Positions 45,427-57,479 are shown, numbered from the stretch's first letter. The stretch: 64,000 bases of DNA from Acheta domesticus (GCA_031308135.1 JAHLJT010000631.1:178986184-179050183), one strand, 5' to 3'. Translations and numbers: made by a program. Notes: generated from the sequence alone by a model not told the origin.

Positions 45427-45688
45427 GAGAGGGGAAAAAGAGAGAAGCAAAAAGAGAGAGAGGGAGGGGAAGAGGTAGAAGGGAAAAGAGAGAGGGAACG
45501 ACGAGAGAGGAAGAGATGAGAGAGGACAAATGGAGGGGTGGGGAAAAGAGAGAGAGCTTGAAAAGGGGGAAGGGAAAAAAGCAAAAAAGAGCGAACAAAG
45601 ACAGAGGGAAGGGGCAGAAGATAGAGGAAAACAGTGGGAGAGAGAAAGAAAGAAAAAGAGGGAGGAAAGAAAGTGAGGAAAGAGAGAT
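45427..45688 (+). repeat. ~260-bp purine-rich (GA)n-type tract
   Basis: Almost uninterrupted A/G on the plus strand (gagagagagggag, ggaaaaaag and similar), with only isolated pyrimidines. It creates spurious long ORFs on both strands (45363-45734 plus; 45378-45740 and 45406-45714 minus). It lies in the presumed first intron of FUT-B. Confidence 0.9.
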
Positions 45689-46595
45689 AACAGGACGTCA
45701 GCCGGGTTCTGCAAATGTCAATATTAAAGATTAATTCCATGTTTTAATTTTTACAAAAAAGAAAATATTTTTTTCCTTCTACTTTTACCGCTCTTTGCTC
45801 ATATGCAAATTCAGTAATATAACAATTATTCTTGGGTTACACATGGGTATCAACATGCAACTGATTGATACTTACGTTGTCGCATGCGGACAGCTTGTTC
45901 CTACGAATCCACGATTTCTGGAAATCTGATCTAAATAATATTGCTTTGATTCATTGCGAACTCACTACCATATAATCAGTTAATTTCAAATAAACAAAAT
46001 ATTACATTTATTGACCTATGAACTTGAAATACATATCAAACCATCAGCTCATTTATCTGAATTCATATAATTTTTAGTATAATAACCGGTTCTTGTGAAA
46101 TTTCAGTTAAATTGTTATTTTTGAACTACCAAGTTCTTTTACCACTTGTTATATAAATATGGCTCTTCACTGCTTACGCCAAAATTCTTCGCGCGCTCTT
46201 GATAATTTCTCGGATGATTCCTCATCGTGGGAAAATATCCAAAGTACTGCGGAGTCCTCTGTCTTCTGTCGTCGCCAAATTAACAACTAAATTCACTGCT
46301 GTTATCTTGGCATTTCTATCTGAGGAATATTACTGAATAGTAATGACATGTAATATTATCTAATTATTAAATACGTTCACCGACTGATGGCTGTTTCTTG
46401 ACTGATAGAATGTCCCGTATAAATTACACTAATCTATGAATTCATTTCAGATGGGTGCCTCGACTATGGGTTACTTCCTACCATTTATGAATTAATTCAT
46501 CTGCAATAATGATCAAACCGATTTCATCACTTATCTAAATACTATCTCACAAATGGAGTTCCTCGCTCGTTATTCGAATAATACATTTATGTAAC

Positions 46596-46638
<43 letters not shown>

Positions 46639-47119
46639 GTTATGTTATTTTCGAATGTTTCCAAAATAGAAATGAACAATATTATTATTCTAAACGCAAC
46701 AGGAGATCGTTCCCAATTAATCACGCCCATGTCTAGTAATGAATTCCAATCTAACTCTAAGACTTGGGCATACAAGCAATGGGCGGAAATGCGTCAAAAC
46801 ATGTGTGGTATTGGGTGAAGTTTCAGATTAGGTGGAAATTTTCAAAAAACAACCACAGCGACGTTGACAGTGAGTTTGATTTTTTTTACTTTACAGCTGA
46901 TTTTCCATTAATGATTTGTTAATTTCACAAATTTTCACATAGTAATTTTCGCTCGTTACAACAAAATCATAACTTCTATGAAAATTGATGTATATTGGAG
47001 AAACATGTTTAGAGAATGCGTTACTTAAATTTGCTAACTCTTTCTTAGTGTTAATTTTGTTTCTCAAAACTCTCTGATTCTTTAATGACCCAGAATTTTC
47101 TTTTGCTAGGTATTTGCAG
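45689..47119. other. Presumed FUT-B first intron, no gene; (TTA)n at 46595-46638
   Basis: AT-rich sequence without a supported gene, with one TTA microsatellite. It ends with the acceptor 'tatttgcag' at 47119. Confidence 0.4.
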
Positions 47120-47277
47120 TGACACTAGTTGTTTTCTGTTGCTACGGTAAAACCTGCGGCTTTGTGAAGAAGTAGAAGAACGTAAGAAGGAACACACCGG
47201 CGAAGCGAGCAACGCGTCGGCGCCGTTATGACAGTTGGTCCTGGAGACTAGCAGGACCAGGACCTGGAGCGCCGCAG
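47120..47277 (+). other. FUT-B 5' UTR part of the coding exon
   Basis: This begins after the acceptor shared with FUT-A ('tatttgcag|tgacac'). It contains in-frame stops before ATG 47278, which supports that start. The matching sequence 'cgttatgacagtt' and 'gagcgccgcagATGGATACG' is conserved with FUT-A. Confidence 0.5.
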
Positions 47278-50200
47278 ATGGATACGCTGAAGGGCGCGGG
47301 CAGGAAGCCGGTGCGGGAGGGGCCAGTGACGCTGGTGAGTTGGGTGTGGCGCCGACGCCTTCTCATCGCGATCGTGTTGCTCATCTTCACGACGACGCTT
47401 GTCATGTTGCCGTGGGGTTTGGGCGCGTGGCCACTGACGGTTCGCTCGGCCGTGTTCGTGATCGCCGCCGACCCCGCGCCGGCACCCACGTATACACCCT
47501 CGACCATGGCCACACCCACACTTGCGCTCTCACCCACGCCTGCGCCCACGCTGGCACCCACGTCCGCGCCTGCTCCCGCACCCACGTTTGCGCCCTCGTC
47601 CACCCAGGCGCGCAAGTCCACGCCGAAGGCCATGCCTAAGACCACTCTTGCGTCACTCAGCGCAGCGAAGGCGCTGGCGCTGCGGCGCTGCCTGGGGGGA
47701 GTGGTGACAATGACGAAGGGCGGCCGCTTCGGCAACTGCTTCATGGAGTGGGCGTCCGCGTGGGCGGTGGCTCTCAAGTACAACTTCACGCTGGCCACGC
47801 CCACTAACCTGTATGACGTCCTGCACCGGGCCTTCAGCGACGTGCCCACGGGTCCCACCGTCGCCGCCCTGCTCAAAAACTGCTCGTTCGGCGAGGGGTT
47901 GAGTGAGGACGACGCTCTCCAGAACGCCGTGAAGAGCTGGAACTTCCGCAAGGTCGCCGCCGACATGGCCGCCGGTGTCGCCAAAGCAACCTCCTCCGCC
48001 CCCGCGCCCGGTCCGCTCGCCCTCGCGCCGTACCAGCTGTTTACGCCGTTGATCGCCGAGCGCGTAGAGGAGCTGCGCGCGCAGGTGCGGTGGCAGGCGG
48101 AGCTGCGCGAGCGAGCGCAGGCCACGCTGCGCAAAGTGGCGACGGAGGTCGCCGACAGGTACGGCACCACGCCCCAAGACGTGGTGTTGGTGGCGGTGCA
48201 CGCCCGCCGCACGGACTACCCTGCGTGGATGGTTAAATTCCTGCACACGCAAGAGGTGGCCGACGCTGATTTCTACGGTCGCGCGCTGCTCCGCCTCGCC
48301 CGCACCCTGGAGGCGGAGGCGGTAGAGAAGGCCGGACTTGCAGGCGCTGTGGGACCATTGGCGGCGGTCGTCGCCAGCGACGACATGTCCTGGGTAGCGA
48401 GATTTTATTTTCTATTTTTGTGGGTTTTACTTTGAATATCATTTATTTCTTCATACAGAAAATTTGTTAAATTCAGTTCCCAGTTACTGTGGACCAGTGC
48501 TGTCAAGGTCGATGCCACGAGCGGGAGTCAGTGGCACGAGTGCCACGATGAAATCGCTCCTCTACCCAGTTCATCACCCCGCCCCTCGAGACAAAACCAT
48601 ACCTATTGTAAAATGGAGGGGTTACTCCTACTCGAAATAGTTCCCTTCACCGATACTAGTGGTGCAGAGAAACTCGTGGCATGCTACGGTGTCACGACGC
48701 GTGCCACTGCCACCAGTAGAAGACCTTGACACCACTGCTGTAGACAAATGGGGTTTTAACGTGCAGACATTGGAGATCATTTAATCATGTGTGTCGGGCT
48801 GGATTCAAATTAGGAGTGCACATTTTCTAGTTTCAAACTAAGAGGTGCCAAGTCTCACTGGCAGGGGTTAAAATGGCATAGAACTCCTAGCAATAATATC
48901 CCGCGCAATAAGGGATTTTGCTGGGTTACTAATCTTTGGAAAGAAGTATCATGTATAAGAATGTCAGTAACGTCTCCAAATTCCGTCTTGACTGTTAAGA
49001 GAAGTTCCCCAGCCAGGAATCAATCTCCTATACCCCAATATAAGTCTAGTAGCTTAGCTTTAGATTTCACAAAGACAGATTGCATATAGTATCTCTTACA
49101 CAGTTGCCTGTCAGGCTACGATATTGTGGAAGAGATAGCATATAGCAATAAAACCCCAGAGACTTGAAAAGCGGCTACCACTCCGGGAGCATGAAAATAT
49201 ACAATTTCTGTGAGCATGAAAACATGCGGATTTGAAAGCCGGAGTCTCAGTGTTTTCGTACTTTGAATCCCCTGCCCCAAGCCCCAAATCTCACGAGTTC
49301 GACTGACTTGACCGTACTACTTGTAAATGTGTTACGATATGTAATTTAATGATTTGATAAATCTAGTAATATAATTAAAATTGACCTTGTTATGAAAACG
49401 CACACTTTAATGTGCTTCATAGCATTGAATCTAGTGTGTATCCGAATTATTTGAATTCATTCATTCCCTTACCAACAATACAGACAAATTTCTTTAGCAT
49501 AAAAATCTGTCAACAGTTCGTTGAGTAACGAACAATATTGTCCAAATTACATAAACACACAAATTTGATAGAAAACTAGTTATGCAACAACAGCTTACAA
49601 TCTTTCGCGTTATTTCTAAATTTACAATTTTCGAACTTCAGCGAGTTTAACAAAAATCAGATAGGCGCCTTTCTCTTAAATCTCCCTCCTGTCCGTGGAG
49701 AAAATTTAAAGACAAATTTTGGAGTGATTTTTGAGAAAAAGACATATTTGTAAACTGCATGAATTTCAAGCACAAATTACGCGAAAACCACTCGTTTCTT
49801 CAAATAATTGAACATAAACTTTGTTTAAGAAATAACTTGTTTACAACAGCTTTGGTCTGAGGAAAAAATCACTATCTTCAATTTTATAGTATTGAAATAT
49901 TATTTTTGCCACTTTCAAAAATACGGAACTCACCATAAATGGAACTAGGATAGTTTATTTCTATCTCTTATTACATATCAAGAAACACTTTTAAGAAAAA
50001 AGCTGGAGCGGTTTTTGAGAAAAAATTGTTTAAAACATTAAAATTGCCTACATTTCAAGCACAATTACACAAAAACTACTCTATCTTAAATATTGTAGTT
50101 TAGGAAGACGACCAAATAAAAATTGCATTGTTGCTATTTTCGAAAAATCAGGGGTTTCAACGAACAGGGAACCTTCACAATTTTTTAAGCGTCCTTTACG

Positions 50201-53200
50201 CCATCTCAATGCAAAGTGTAATTTAAGTTCATTCTTGAGAAAATTTTGAAAATGTTTTTGAGACTTTATGTAATGTACCCTCAAAAATAAAATATCAGTT
50301 TGAAACTCGCACAGTCTCGATTTCGTTCAGATCGAACGGTGAATATCAATTTTTGAGAAAATCAGCTGAACGGTTTAGATGCTGGCATTGTCCACAGACA
50401 GATGGACAGACGTTTTGCCGTAAGTAAATTTTTCAATATCAAGGACCACAAAACATGATTTCTAGCGACTCCATATGTTAGAAAAGTAATTTACTATACA
50501 TAGAAACATGTTTTAACCTCTTTTTCGTTGCGAGGGACTGACAATCAGAGTTTTTCGGTCCAAAATCCACCGTTTTCCGGCGTACGAATATTTTCCCTTC
50601 TTATGAAGCATGGAGAGAAAGAAATATTGGTAAATCTTGTAATTCTATGAATCTGTCTATAGTCAACACTAGTACAAAAACCGTTTGCAAAACCTACTCC
50701 AAAATCTATATTCCCTATCAGTCAAACCTAACTATAGCTCCTGCGAATTTGAAAATAATATTTTGAAATTTGAATATACGTTACATAAAACAGTTTTAAA
50801 TTTTTCTCAAAAATGGCGTCAAATTTTTTGTTAAAAAATTTTCCCTTATAGTTATCAAGCTCAAAAAGTTTGGCAGACCTTTAATCGTTGAATTCTGAAT
50901 TTTTAAAACTGCTATCGATCAACAAGTTTTTGTCTTATTCCTACAAATAGAATTTGGAAGGCAGATATTTGTTCTTAACAAATTTTTTTACAAGAGAGAT
51001 TATAAAATATGGTGATTTTAACTATCTCAAACAAGAGTACTTTTTGCTTATTTTTTCGAACAATATAGGCAATTATTAGACATCGGATGTTTAGGCACTA
51101 AAAAATTGTCTCTTAGGAGCCAAAAAAGGCACTGAAAATGTCAAGAATAAGGAGAAAAAAGGCACTCTCATAAGTTACATATTCAATAAAATTAAAAATT
51201 GTTTCCAAAATTTGATACATATTTACAATTCTTCTAGATTTTATTCTTAACAGTTTGCATTGCAATAAATTACCAGTAACTTTTCAAGGATCACAATTTT
51301 AAATTTGCGTCGATTGAGAGACAAAATCAATTTCAATTCAGACAATAATCTCTCAATATGTACTGATGTGACTGGCACATATTTGAGAAGTCTAACATTA
51401 GCAACACTGAAACCTGGGAATTTACATTTATTTCCACTTACAAGTCAAATTTCGGTGCCTTCGGTGTATTGTCAATCGATTATGTTCTCAAACATGGCTA
51501 GTATTTTTGAAATAGGGAAAAGAGAAAAATCTATCAGAATACTCCTACTTTAGAAATTCTCTCGTATTTTTAAATACAAATACCGTACATGAATTGTAAG
51601 TTTGTTAATGAATGGTCACGTTGGGCCATGATCGATTTTCCAATATCTTAACATTGTATATAACAAATATAAAAGGTAAAAAGGTCCAATAATTCTCAAA
51701 AAGATATTTATGCAAAAAAGGAATTTATGCTAAAAAAAGCAAAAATAAGCATTATAAAACTTCGTCACATGTCATCATTTCTCATGATTCGTGCACATAT
51801 ATTACCAGCTTTTAAATAATTTCGCGAGAATAAAAAAGGAAAAATAGACATCTGATGTCTATCAATTATAAATACAAGACTTTTTCAATAAAGACCCCAA
51901 TTTGCGTCTGTCCGTCTGTGGTCAAAGCTAGCACCTAAACCGTTCAGCTCCAAAATTGGTATTTTCCAATTGATTTGAACAAACTGGAGGATTTAGGTGT
52001 TTCAAACGGTATATAAAGTCCGTTGGACTTATACTCATGGGGAAGTCTTGAGAATGATATAAACCGTATATAACCAAGTATGTGCTGCAATCCCTCAGGA
52101 GACTTTTGCAATTTTTGACCGAAAAATACTTCTTAGGCCGATAGTGAGCATTTGGTGCATCTATTGTAACGGTTCTACCTGAAAGAGTCTGAGATAATTA
52201 GCGCTCAACATTTTCTGATTATGTGAATTCGGGTTTGTTATGTTAAAAACAGTTTTTTCATTGAATGACAAGTTTCCTTTTATCTGGCATCCTCTGTAAA
52301 GAAAGAAGATTTATCCACTTTTTACCTTCCCGTATACGTATGTATATTCGGAGTAATATACGTAGCATGGGCAAAGTTATGTAATGCTGCGTGAAAAAAA
52401 GGCGGATTTTCGCCAGAAAAAAAAATTCATTGCCGGGCTCTGATAATGGAAAAGTGCAAAAATTCAGTTGCTAAATTAAGAAAAAAATCCTCTAACACGT
52501 GGTGTAGCCAGAATCCCTCTTTTGTGGGTCCTGGATACCGAAAAACCAATTGAAGGCAAAACGTGGGTGCGTGGGTGCGTGCGTCCGTCCGTCCGTCCGT
52601 CCGTCCGTCCGTCCGCCCGCCCATCCTTCTGTGTACAACACTAGGGCCTAAACCACACTCACTATTTCTTCTAAAATGAATTTTTCTTAGTCAATCTGGT
52701 TCCATTCAAGACGCCATGATTTTAAAAATCTTTCTTCAAAATTTGGGGGTACTTTATATGAAGCACCCCGGATATTTTCAATTTTTTTTCTCAAAAATGG
52801 CTCCAATTCTTTTATTTAAATATCTTGTAAGAATAGAGTAAAATGCACTATTAAGGTAGCATTGGTCGGATTTTAACAGATGACTCTAAATTTTCGAACA
52901 TTGCAAAAGTTTGAATTTTGTTCGGCGTCTTCCTTCTACTACAAAATTGAAGATAGAGATTTTTCCTTTACATAAAGTTTGTTCTCCAAAGTGATTTTTT
53001 CATTAAGGTCATGTAGAATTTTTTGAAAATTTTAGTAGTTTTCTGGCAATAATGCGCAAAATATTTGCAATTTTAAAAAATTACAAAAGAAAAATTCTCT
53101 CAAAAACGGCTCTAAATTTTTTCTTTGAACATTTGGTATGGATAGTGCTAAATGTATTCTATGAGATGACATAAACGCGCTATATTTCTCAAATCTTTTG

Positions 53201-54971
53201 TTTCTAAAAAGTTACAATGCTGTAATTTTATTGACTTGTCTCTGACGTCGTCAATATTTACATCAGCGGCAAATTATTCATGTTATTATATTAATGAGTA
53301 CATGTGCTTTAAATAATGTCAAGTAAAGTTTATCAAAAACTCAACCGTTTTCTGTGAAAACTAGCTCAAATTTCCGCATTTTCAAAAAAGCTCAAACGCC
53401 ATTTTCTCATAAGTGACTCCAATTTTTTTCTTCCAACTTTTCGAACGGATAGCGCTAATTACACTCTTTAATATGAAGTAAATTACAATTTGAAATATTT
53501 TTTAGTTGTCACCTATATTAAACAAATGTACTTTTTGACTGATTCCTCACATCGTTAATATGCACATTACCAACAACTTGTAAACACTTTTGTATTTGTA
53601 AATGAAAGTGCTTTAAATGACTTCAAACGGAGTGTTTCGAGAACTCAAAAGTTTTCTGTGAAAAAGATCTTCAATTTTCACATTTTTACTAGCGTCTAAA
53701 AGCCAACGGCTTCATATTTTTCAAAAAAAAATTGCCATTTAGGATTAGGTTATATTTTTCTTTAATATTCTAAAATTATTTTCGTTCTACGATTAGGGAA
53801 CCAAAAAATTAAGAAAATGTCAAAAAAGTACTTTGGTCGGCAATAGATGAGAGCTTTCATGAGCTTGTGGCATTTCCGAATAGCTAGCCCAGATCAAAGA
53901 AAGAAATTAGAAAATCAATACAGAAAAGTCTGTGATATTCTGTAGCACCATTAGCTAGTTACTAGAACTCGGAAATAAGAGAGTTTCTGTCGAAAATTCT
54001 CCGTTTTTCCCCCGCAGAATTACAATACTTTCTCTATACTGCGCAAGCAGCAGTGACAAAGTAAAAATAAGTTCTTTGAAAAAGGTCATGTTCAATTTTT
54101 AGAAAAACCGAGTAGTTTCCCTGAAATTTGGACTCGAAATTAATTAAAAACATTTTCTCACAAGATGTTCCTAATTTTTTCTTACACTTTTTTTCACGAA
54201 TAGAAGGATGGACGCTTAAAAAAACCTTGGTTTTATTTTTGTCGAACTCTCGGAATCTTTGAAAATTGCAAGTGTAGAACTAATTCGAGAAAGTATTTTC
54301 TGTTAGTACACCACTAGTTTTATTGTGGGAAGCTTGACTATTCCCACATTTTGTTCAGCTGTCGTTTGGTAGTTATGGGAGGTCAAGGGTGTGAGATACG
54401 AATCTTGTAAATCAGATCGCTTATTCATTTCAGGATGTAAATAAATATTCTGTTGTCAGGGAGCGAAGATATTATAGGTTTCTTATATTGCTCATCCTGC
54501 TTCTGGTACCTTTCTTCACCACTGAACTACACAAAAAGGAAAGGTGGGAATTCCGTAAAACAAGAAAACGCGCGTGTATTGTACTTCTTTCTTATGGGCT
54601 AGCCAGTTTTCGTACGGGTTACGTGTTTAGACGATGTACACATTTAATTTGATTAAAATTATGTAATTATCAAGCAATATTTTTTATGCCATCGTTAGGT
54701 ACGGCGCGATCTGCTGCCAGTGCTCGGCAACATGACCCAAACCTTCGCGCTGAGGCTGGTGCCCTTCGCAGCCGGAGGAGGCACCGAGGGCTCCGCGCTG
54801 CAAGACCTGGCGCTGCTCTCCGCCTGCAACCACACTGTCATGGCGTACGGCACCTACGGGATGACGGCGGCGCTGCTGGCCGGCGGTTACGTCGTCGCTT
54901 TCGACCTCAACTCCACCTACCCGTCAGCGCAGTTCGCCAAACTGCTGCCTGGGTGGATTATGATGAAATAA
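47278..54971 (+). CDS. GT11 alpha-1,2-fucosyltransferase-like protein B (FUT-B), exons 47278-48393 and 54699-54971
   Basis: Tandem paralogue of FUT-A; the spliced product is 462 aa. It has a basic tail with RRR at 25-27, a membrane anchor ~28-44, a Pro/Ala/Thr stem ~63-115 slightly shorter than in FUT-A, then the catalytic domain. Motifs are 'KGGRFGN' (147-153), 'HARRTDY' (308-314, again Thr for the usual Gly), 'SDDMSW' (367-372), and exon-2 'CNHTVMAYGTYG'. The intron is at the same phase-0 site (TGG|GTAGCG at 48393/48394; CGTTAG|GTACGG at 54698/54699) but is 6305 bp instead of 532, swollen by a hAT-type MITE and HLE copies. All catalytic blocks and the reading frame are intact, so it looks functional. 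The second exon lies far from the first, so gene finders may miss it. A Golgi fucosyltransferase role is inferred from the family. Confidence 0.85.
48487..48745. mobile_element. 243-bp hAT-type MITE in the FUT-B intron
   Basis: The element at 48495-48737 starts CAGTGCTGTCAAGGTC and ends GACCTTGACACCACTG (15 of 16 pairing). It is flanked by 8-bp duplications CTGTGGAC (48487-48494) and CTGTAGAC (48738-48745). FUT-A has the uninterrupted site CTCTTGAC at 28528-28535, in otherwise matching intron sequence. It is therefore an insertion after the gene duplication. The interior is rich in GTGGCA/TGCCAC inverted repeats. Confidence 0.88.
48746..49659. other. FUT-B intron, no gene
   Basis: No supported coding region or recognised repeat. 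Confidence 0.4.
49660..50625 (-). mobile_element. HLE family, 5' part (minus strand)
   Basis: On the minus strand it begins near 50625 with CTTTCTC...; 'cgccggaaaacggtggatttt' (first 20) and the 'aaccgttcagctgattttct' segment follow. It continues with 'aaaaaccgctcca' repeats down to about 49660, where it fades without a CTAG end. Confidence 0.5.
50626..52318. other. FUT-B intron, degraded HLE-like sequence, no gene
   Basis: It contains HLE-like words ('tccgtctgtggtcaaagcta', 'ctaaaccgttcagctcc' near 51905-51960) but no intact ends. The ORF at 51305-51553 is unrecognised. Confidence 0.4.
52319..53954 (+). mobile_element. HLE family, best full-length copy (~1.6 kb)
   Basis: It runs from the 5' signature TTTTTACCTTCCCGTATACG, with a hairpin-forming TATACGTATGTATATTCGG-type start, through 'aaagttatgtaatgctgcgt'. 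A (GTCC)n run lies at 52576-52620. Two to three ~300-bp internal units follow ('ttttctgtgaaaa', 'gacttgtctctgacgtcgtc', 'gtgctttaaat'). The end is 'gaaaagtctgtgatattctg'-TAGCACCATTAG at 53951-53954. It has no coding capacity. A 3' hairpin just before CTAG followed by T is the Helitron pattern, and the strong 5' hairpin resembles Helentron-type non-autonomous elements. The class is therefore likely but not proven. Confidence 0.6.
53985..54317. mobile_element. HLE fragments (minus 5' piece, then plus 3' end)
   Basis: 54000-54066 on the minus strand repeats the 5' signature (TTTTTACTTTGTC...GAGAAAG). 54067-54317 on the plus strand leads to 'gagaaagtattttctgttag' and ends CTAG at 54314-54317 followed by T. 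Confidence 0.5.
54699..54971 (+). CDS. FUT-B exon 2
   Basis: The 90-codon C-terminal exon plus TAA, the same length as in FUT-A and highly similar at the DNA level. It holds the conserved C-terminal GT11 block and ends LLPGWIMMK. The differences from FUT-A (e.g. T-to-D at codon 4, D-to-G at codon 10) are scattered and conservative of frame. Confidence 0.85.
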   Translation, partial: VRRDLLPVLGNMTQTFALRLVPFAAGGGTEGSALQDLALLSACNHTVMAYGTYGMTAALLAGGYVVAFDLNSTYPSAQFAKLLPGWIMMK

Positions 54972-55039
54972 ACCAGTGGACAAAGTCCCTTCGAAACGAA
55001 TGTACAGGAATGATGAACGTGAAAAATAAACTTGTTTGT

Positions 55040-55241
55040 ACTTTTTTACTTTACAAATACATCGTCAGGATAGAAAGTTATGTAATCGTGCGCCGGAAAA
55101 AGGGGAATTTTCGCCAGAAAATACTGTTATAGCTAACGAAAAAGTAAAGGTAACGAAAACGTGGTAACGAATGTGGATAAAACCTGTTGCTAAATTTAGA
55201 AAAACTAGTGGTGCTATAGAATGGCACAGACTTTCTCACAG
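55040..55241. mobile_element. HLE 5' piece facing an HLE 3' end
   Basis: Plus-strand 5' segment ('gaaagttatgtaatcgtgcg', 'cctgttgctaaatttagaaa'), immediately followed at 55205 by a minus-strand terminus (CTAG at 55205-55208; 'gagaaagtctgtgccattct' on the minus strand). The piece is head-to-head and probably a deletion product. Confidence 0.55.
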
Positions 55242-55789
55242 AACTTAGTTTTCTAATCTCTAAAGTGAATTAGTTTTTTCTCTTATGAATAATGATCTTC
55301 CCAGATACCTTCTTTGGGCGCCCAAAGACATTTTTTTACATTCCTTGTATTCTTCGGCTTCCTATTGCGAGAAATGATACCATCATATACTAATTACTAT
55401 TATATAAGTGTAAATGTCATGCATAGCCATTGTGGTCACAGTCGTTAATCAGAGAACATTGGCACAGCTCTTCCAAGGGAAGCTTCGCCAGTTCGAGTGA
55501 TCGTCGGGGAGTATTATTTGTCCAAATCCTCTGTTGTCACAGGAAATAATTGAGAATTCTAGAAACTTTATTGAAAACCATGTGAAGCTATTTGAATCAC
55601 AAATATTGATAATTACGATAAATGAACTGAAAGTGTCTGTATTCGAATTTTTAACTTTTAACATTTTTTCACGTCTCTTCTTGGATTTGTAAAGCGTATG
55701 TACCATTATCAATTGTTTCTTTATCATGCATTTACCATTTTATATCTCAGTTTGATTCTTTTTATGGCTCTGTTTGACCCATACGGTGC

Positions 55790-55956
55790 TAGTGTGGCGT
55801 AGTGGTATAAGAGCCGTTGAGGATCGGATTTCGGGTCTCGGAACGGAAAACGTTTGCTGATAGAAAGCACTTTTGTTGGTTTAAGAAGTAGTAAAATAGT
55901 ATTTAGGACCATATAGAAGCAGTGCGAGAAAGTATGTGCGTTGGAAGCACCACTAG
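55790..55956 (+). mobile_element. tRNA-like fragment and HLE 3' end
   Basis: 55793-55850 has 'gtggcgtagtggtataagag' (A-box-like) without a good B box. 55920-55956 is the HLE terminus 'gtgcgagaaagtatgtgcgt', ending CTAG at 55953-55956 and then T. Confidence 0.4.
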
Positions 55957-57479
55957 TTTGATAGTCGCATAACAACAGGAGTAAACGACTAACGACACTG
56001 TAACACTTTTCGTAGGTACAGTTACTCTTTCAGCTTTTAAAACTTTTTATCAGAATTTATGACAGCAGGTAAGGTATGATTGGCTGAAAGCACAAATAAC
56101 AGTTTCATCTTTCATCGGTTACTAAATGTTTAAAGAAACCACATTCGGTATTCTTAATCAGATTGGGCTTACCTCAGTGTTACGAGTAGTTACATCCAGA
56201 TATGCATATAAACATATGAAAATTACATGTTAGTGTGTGTCATGAAGAGGAGGTTAATTGTGAATTCAAAGAAACATAATGGAGCGCAGGGAACTCTATT
56301 CCTGTTTAAAAGTTCTCAAGTACAGAAAAATTCAAAATTAGTAATTTCGAGTGGCGCACCCAAAGTGGGGCAGGGGAGCTCAAGTGTCATCTTCAGCTTC
56401 CAGAAGCCAAAGATACATATTCAAAAATAGAGGTTTTACTAATATTTGTATTCACGGAAGTTATCCAATACCTCAATTGTCTACTTTATACGTATTAACT
56501 ATATGTTAACTAATAAATAAACATTTTAAGCTCGCCATAAAAAATGTTTTGTCAAAAAGCATCAAGTTGGCTGAATATATACCCCCGCGAAAAATCATGA
56601 ATGCGTCTGCTACCCTTACTACCTGAAATACAGAAAATATTTAAAACGCACCGAAAATGAGTCTGGTATATTGCTAAATACCTGTATTATTAGTTCTCAA
56701 ATATACAACATGTATCTTCAGTTACAATTCAATTTATTATGCCGTCCGACATTGACTCTCACCCTTCATACCGAAATCGTTGGCGTTCTTTAGGTTCCGG
56801 AATGGCACTGGTTCGTCAGTCTTAGGCTTTAGTAAAATATTCAATTCATTTACCCTTTGCTTACATTTATTGATTTTTTTGAATAATTAAACTACTAATG
56901 CTGGAGGAAATGAAAGGTCCAATTTATTTATACTGGGCTATTATGAGCCGCAACGTCACATTTCTACTCGTATTAACCATAAATGTGCCTCGGCCAAATA
57001 CTACAGTAATTTCAGTTCTACTAATACTTTCACGATCACTTGTGGAAAACTTATGACAAAAAGAACTGCAATCCAACTGAAAAATGATCTAAAAATACTG
57101 TTATAGTTGTCGTTTAATCATATGTTTGTTTTTTCAAAGGAACAAATGGTAACTGTTCGGCTGCTGAAGTAATTACACTTTTGAACTCACGGTTTATTCT
57201 GTTACAAGGGTTTCAAGCGATGTCTGAAGTGTTATTAGGATTGTTACTAAAATTTAACCGCTACCAATAACACTAAAAAATACACAACCGTTACCAATAA
57301 TACTAAAAAATATGTTTTGTCGCCAATAGTTCAATTTTGGGTGGCAAAAGTTAATAACTTTCGAAACAGCTGAAACTTGATAATTTTTAAAAAGGAAATC
57401 ATTATAACAATAGTTTCAACAGTACATACATTTCTAAGTACACTGATTTCAAGTATTCGTCTAAACTCTTATTAAGATC
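55957..57479. other. No recognisable gene
   Basis: AT-rich; short ORFs only. Confidence 0.4.

Noticed and set aside
45363..45740. 120-codon ORFs on both strands
   Set aside because: Created by the purine tract (Arg/Glu/Lys on one strand, Ser/Phe/Leu on the other).
47226..48212. 328-codon minus-strand ORF antisense to FUT-B
   Set aside because: Same shadow effect as in FUT-A; no domain, and similarity between the two antisense ORFs follows from the coding strand.
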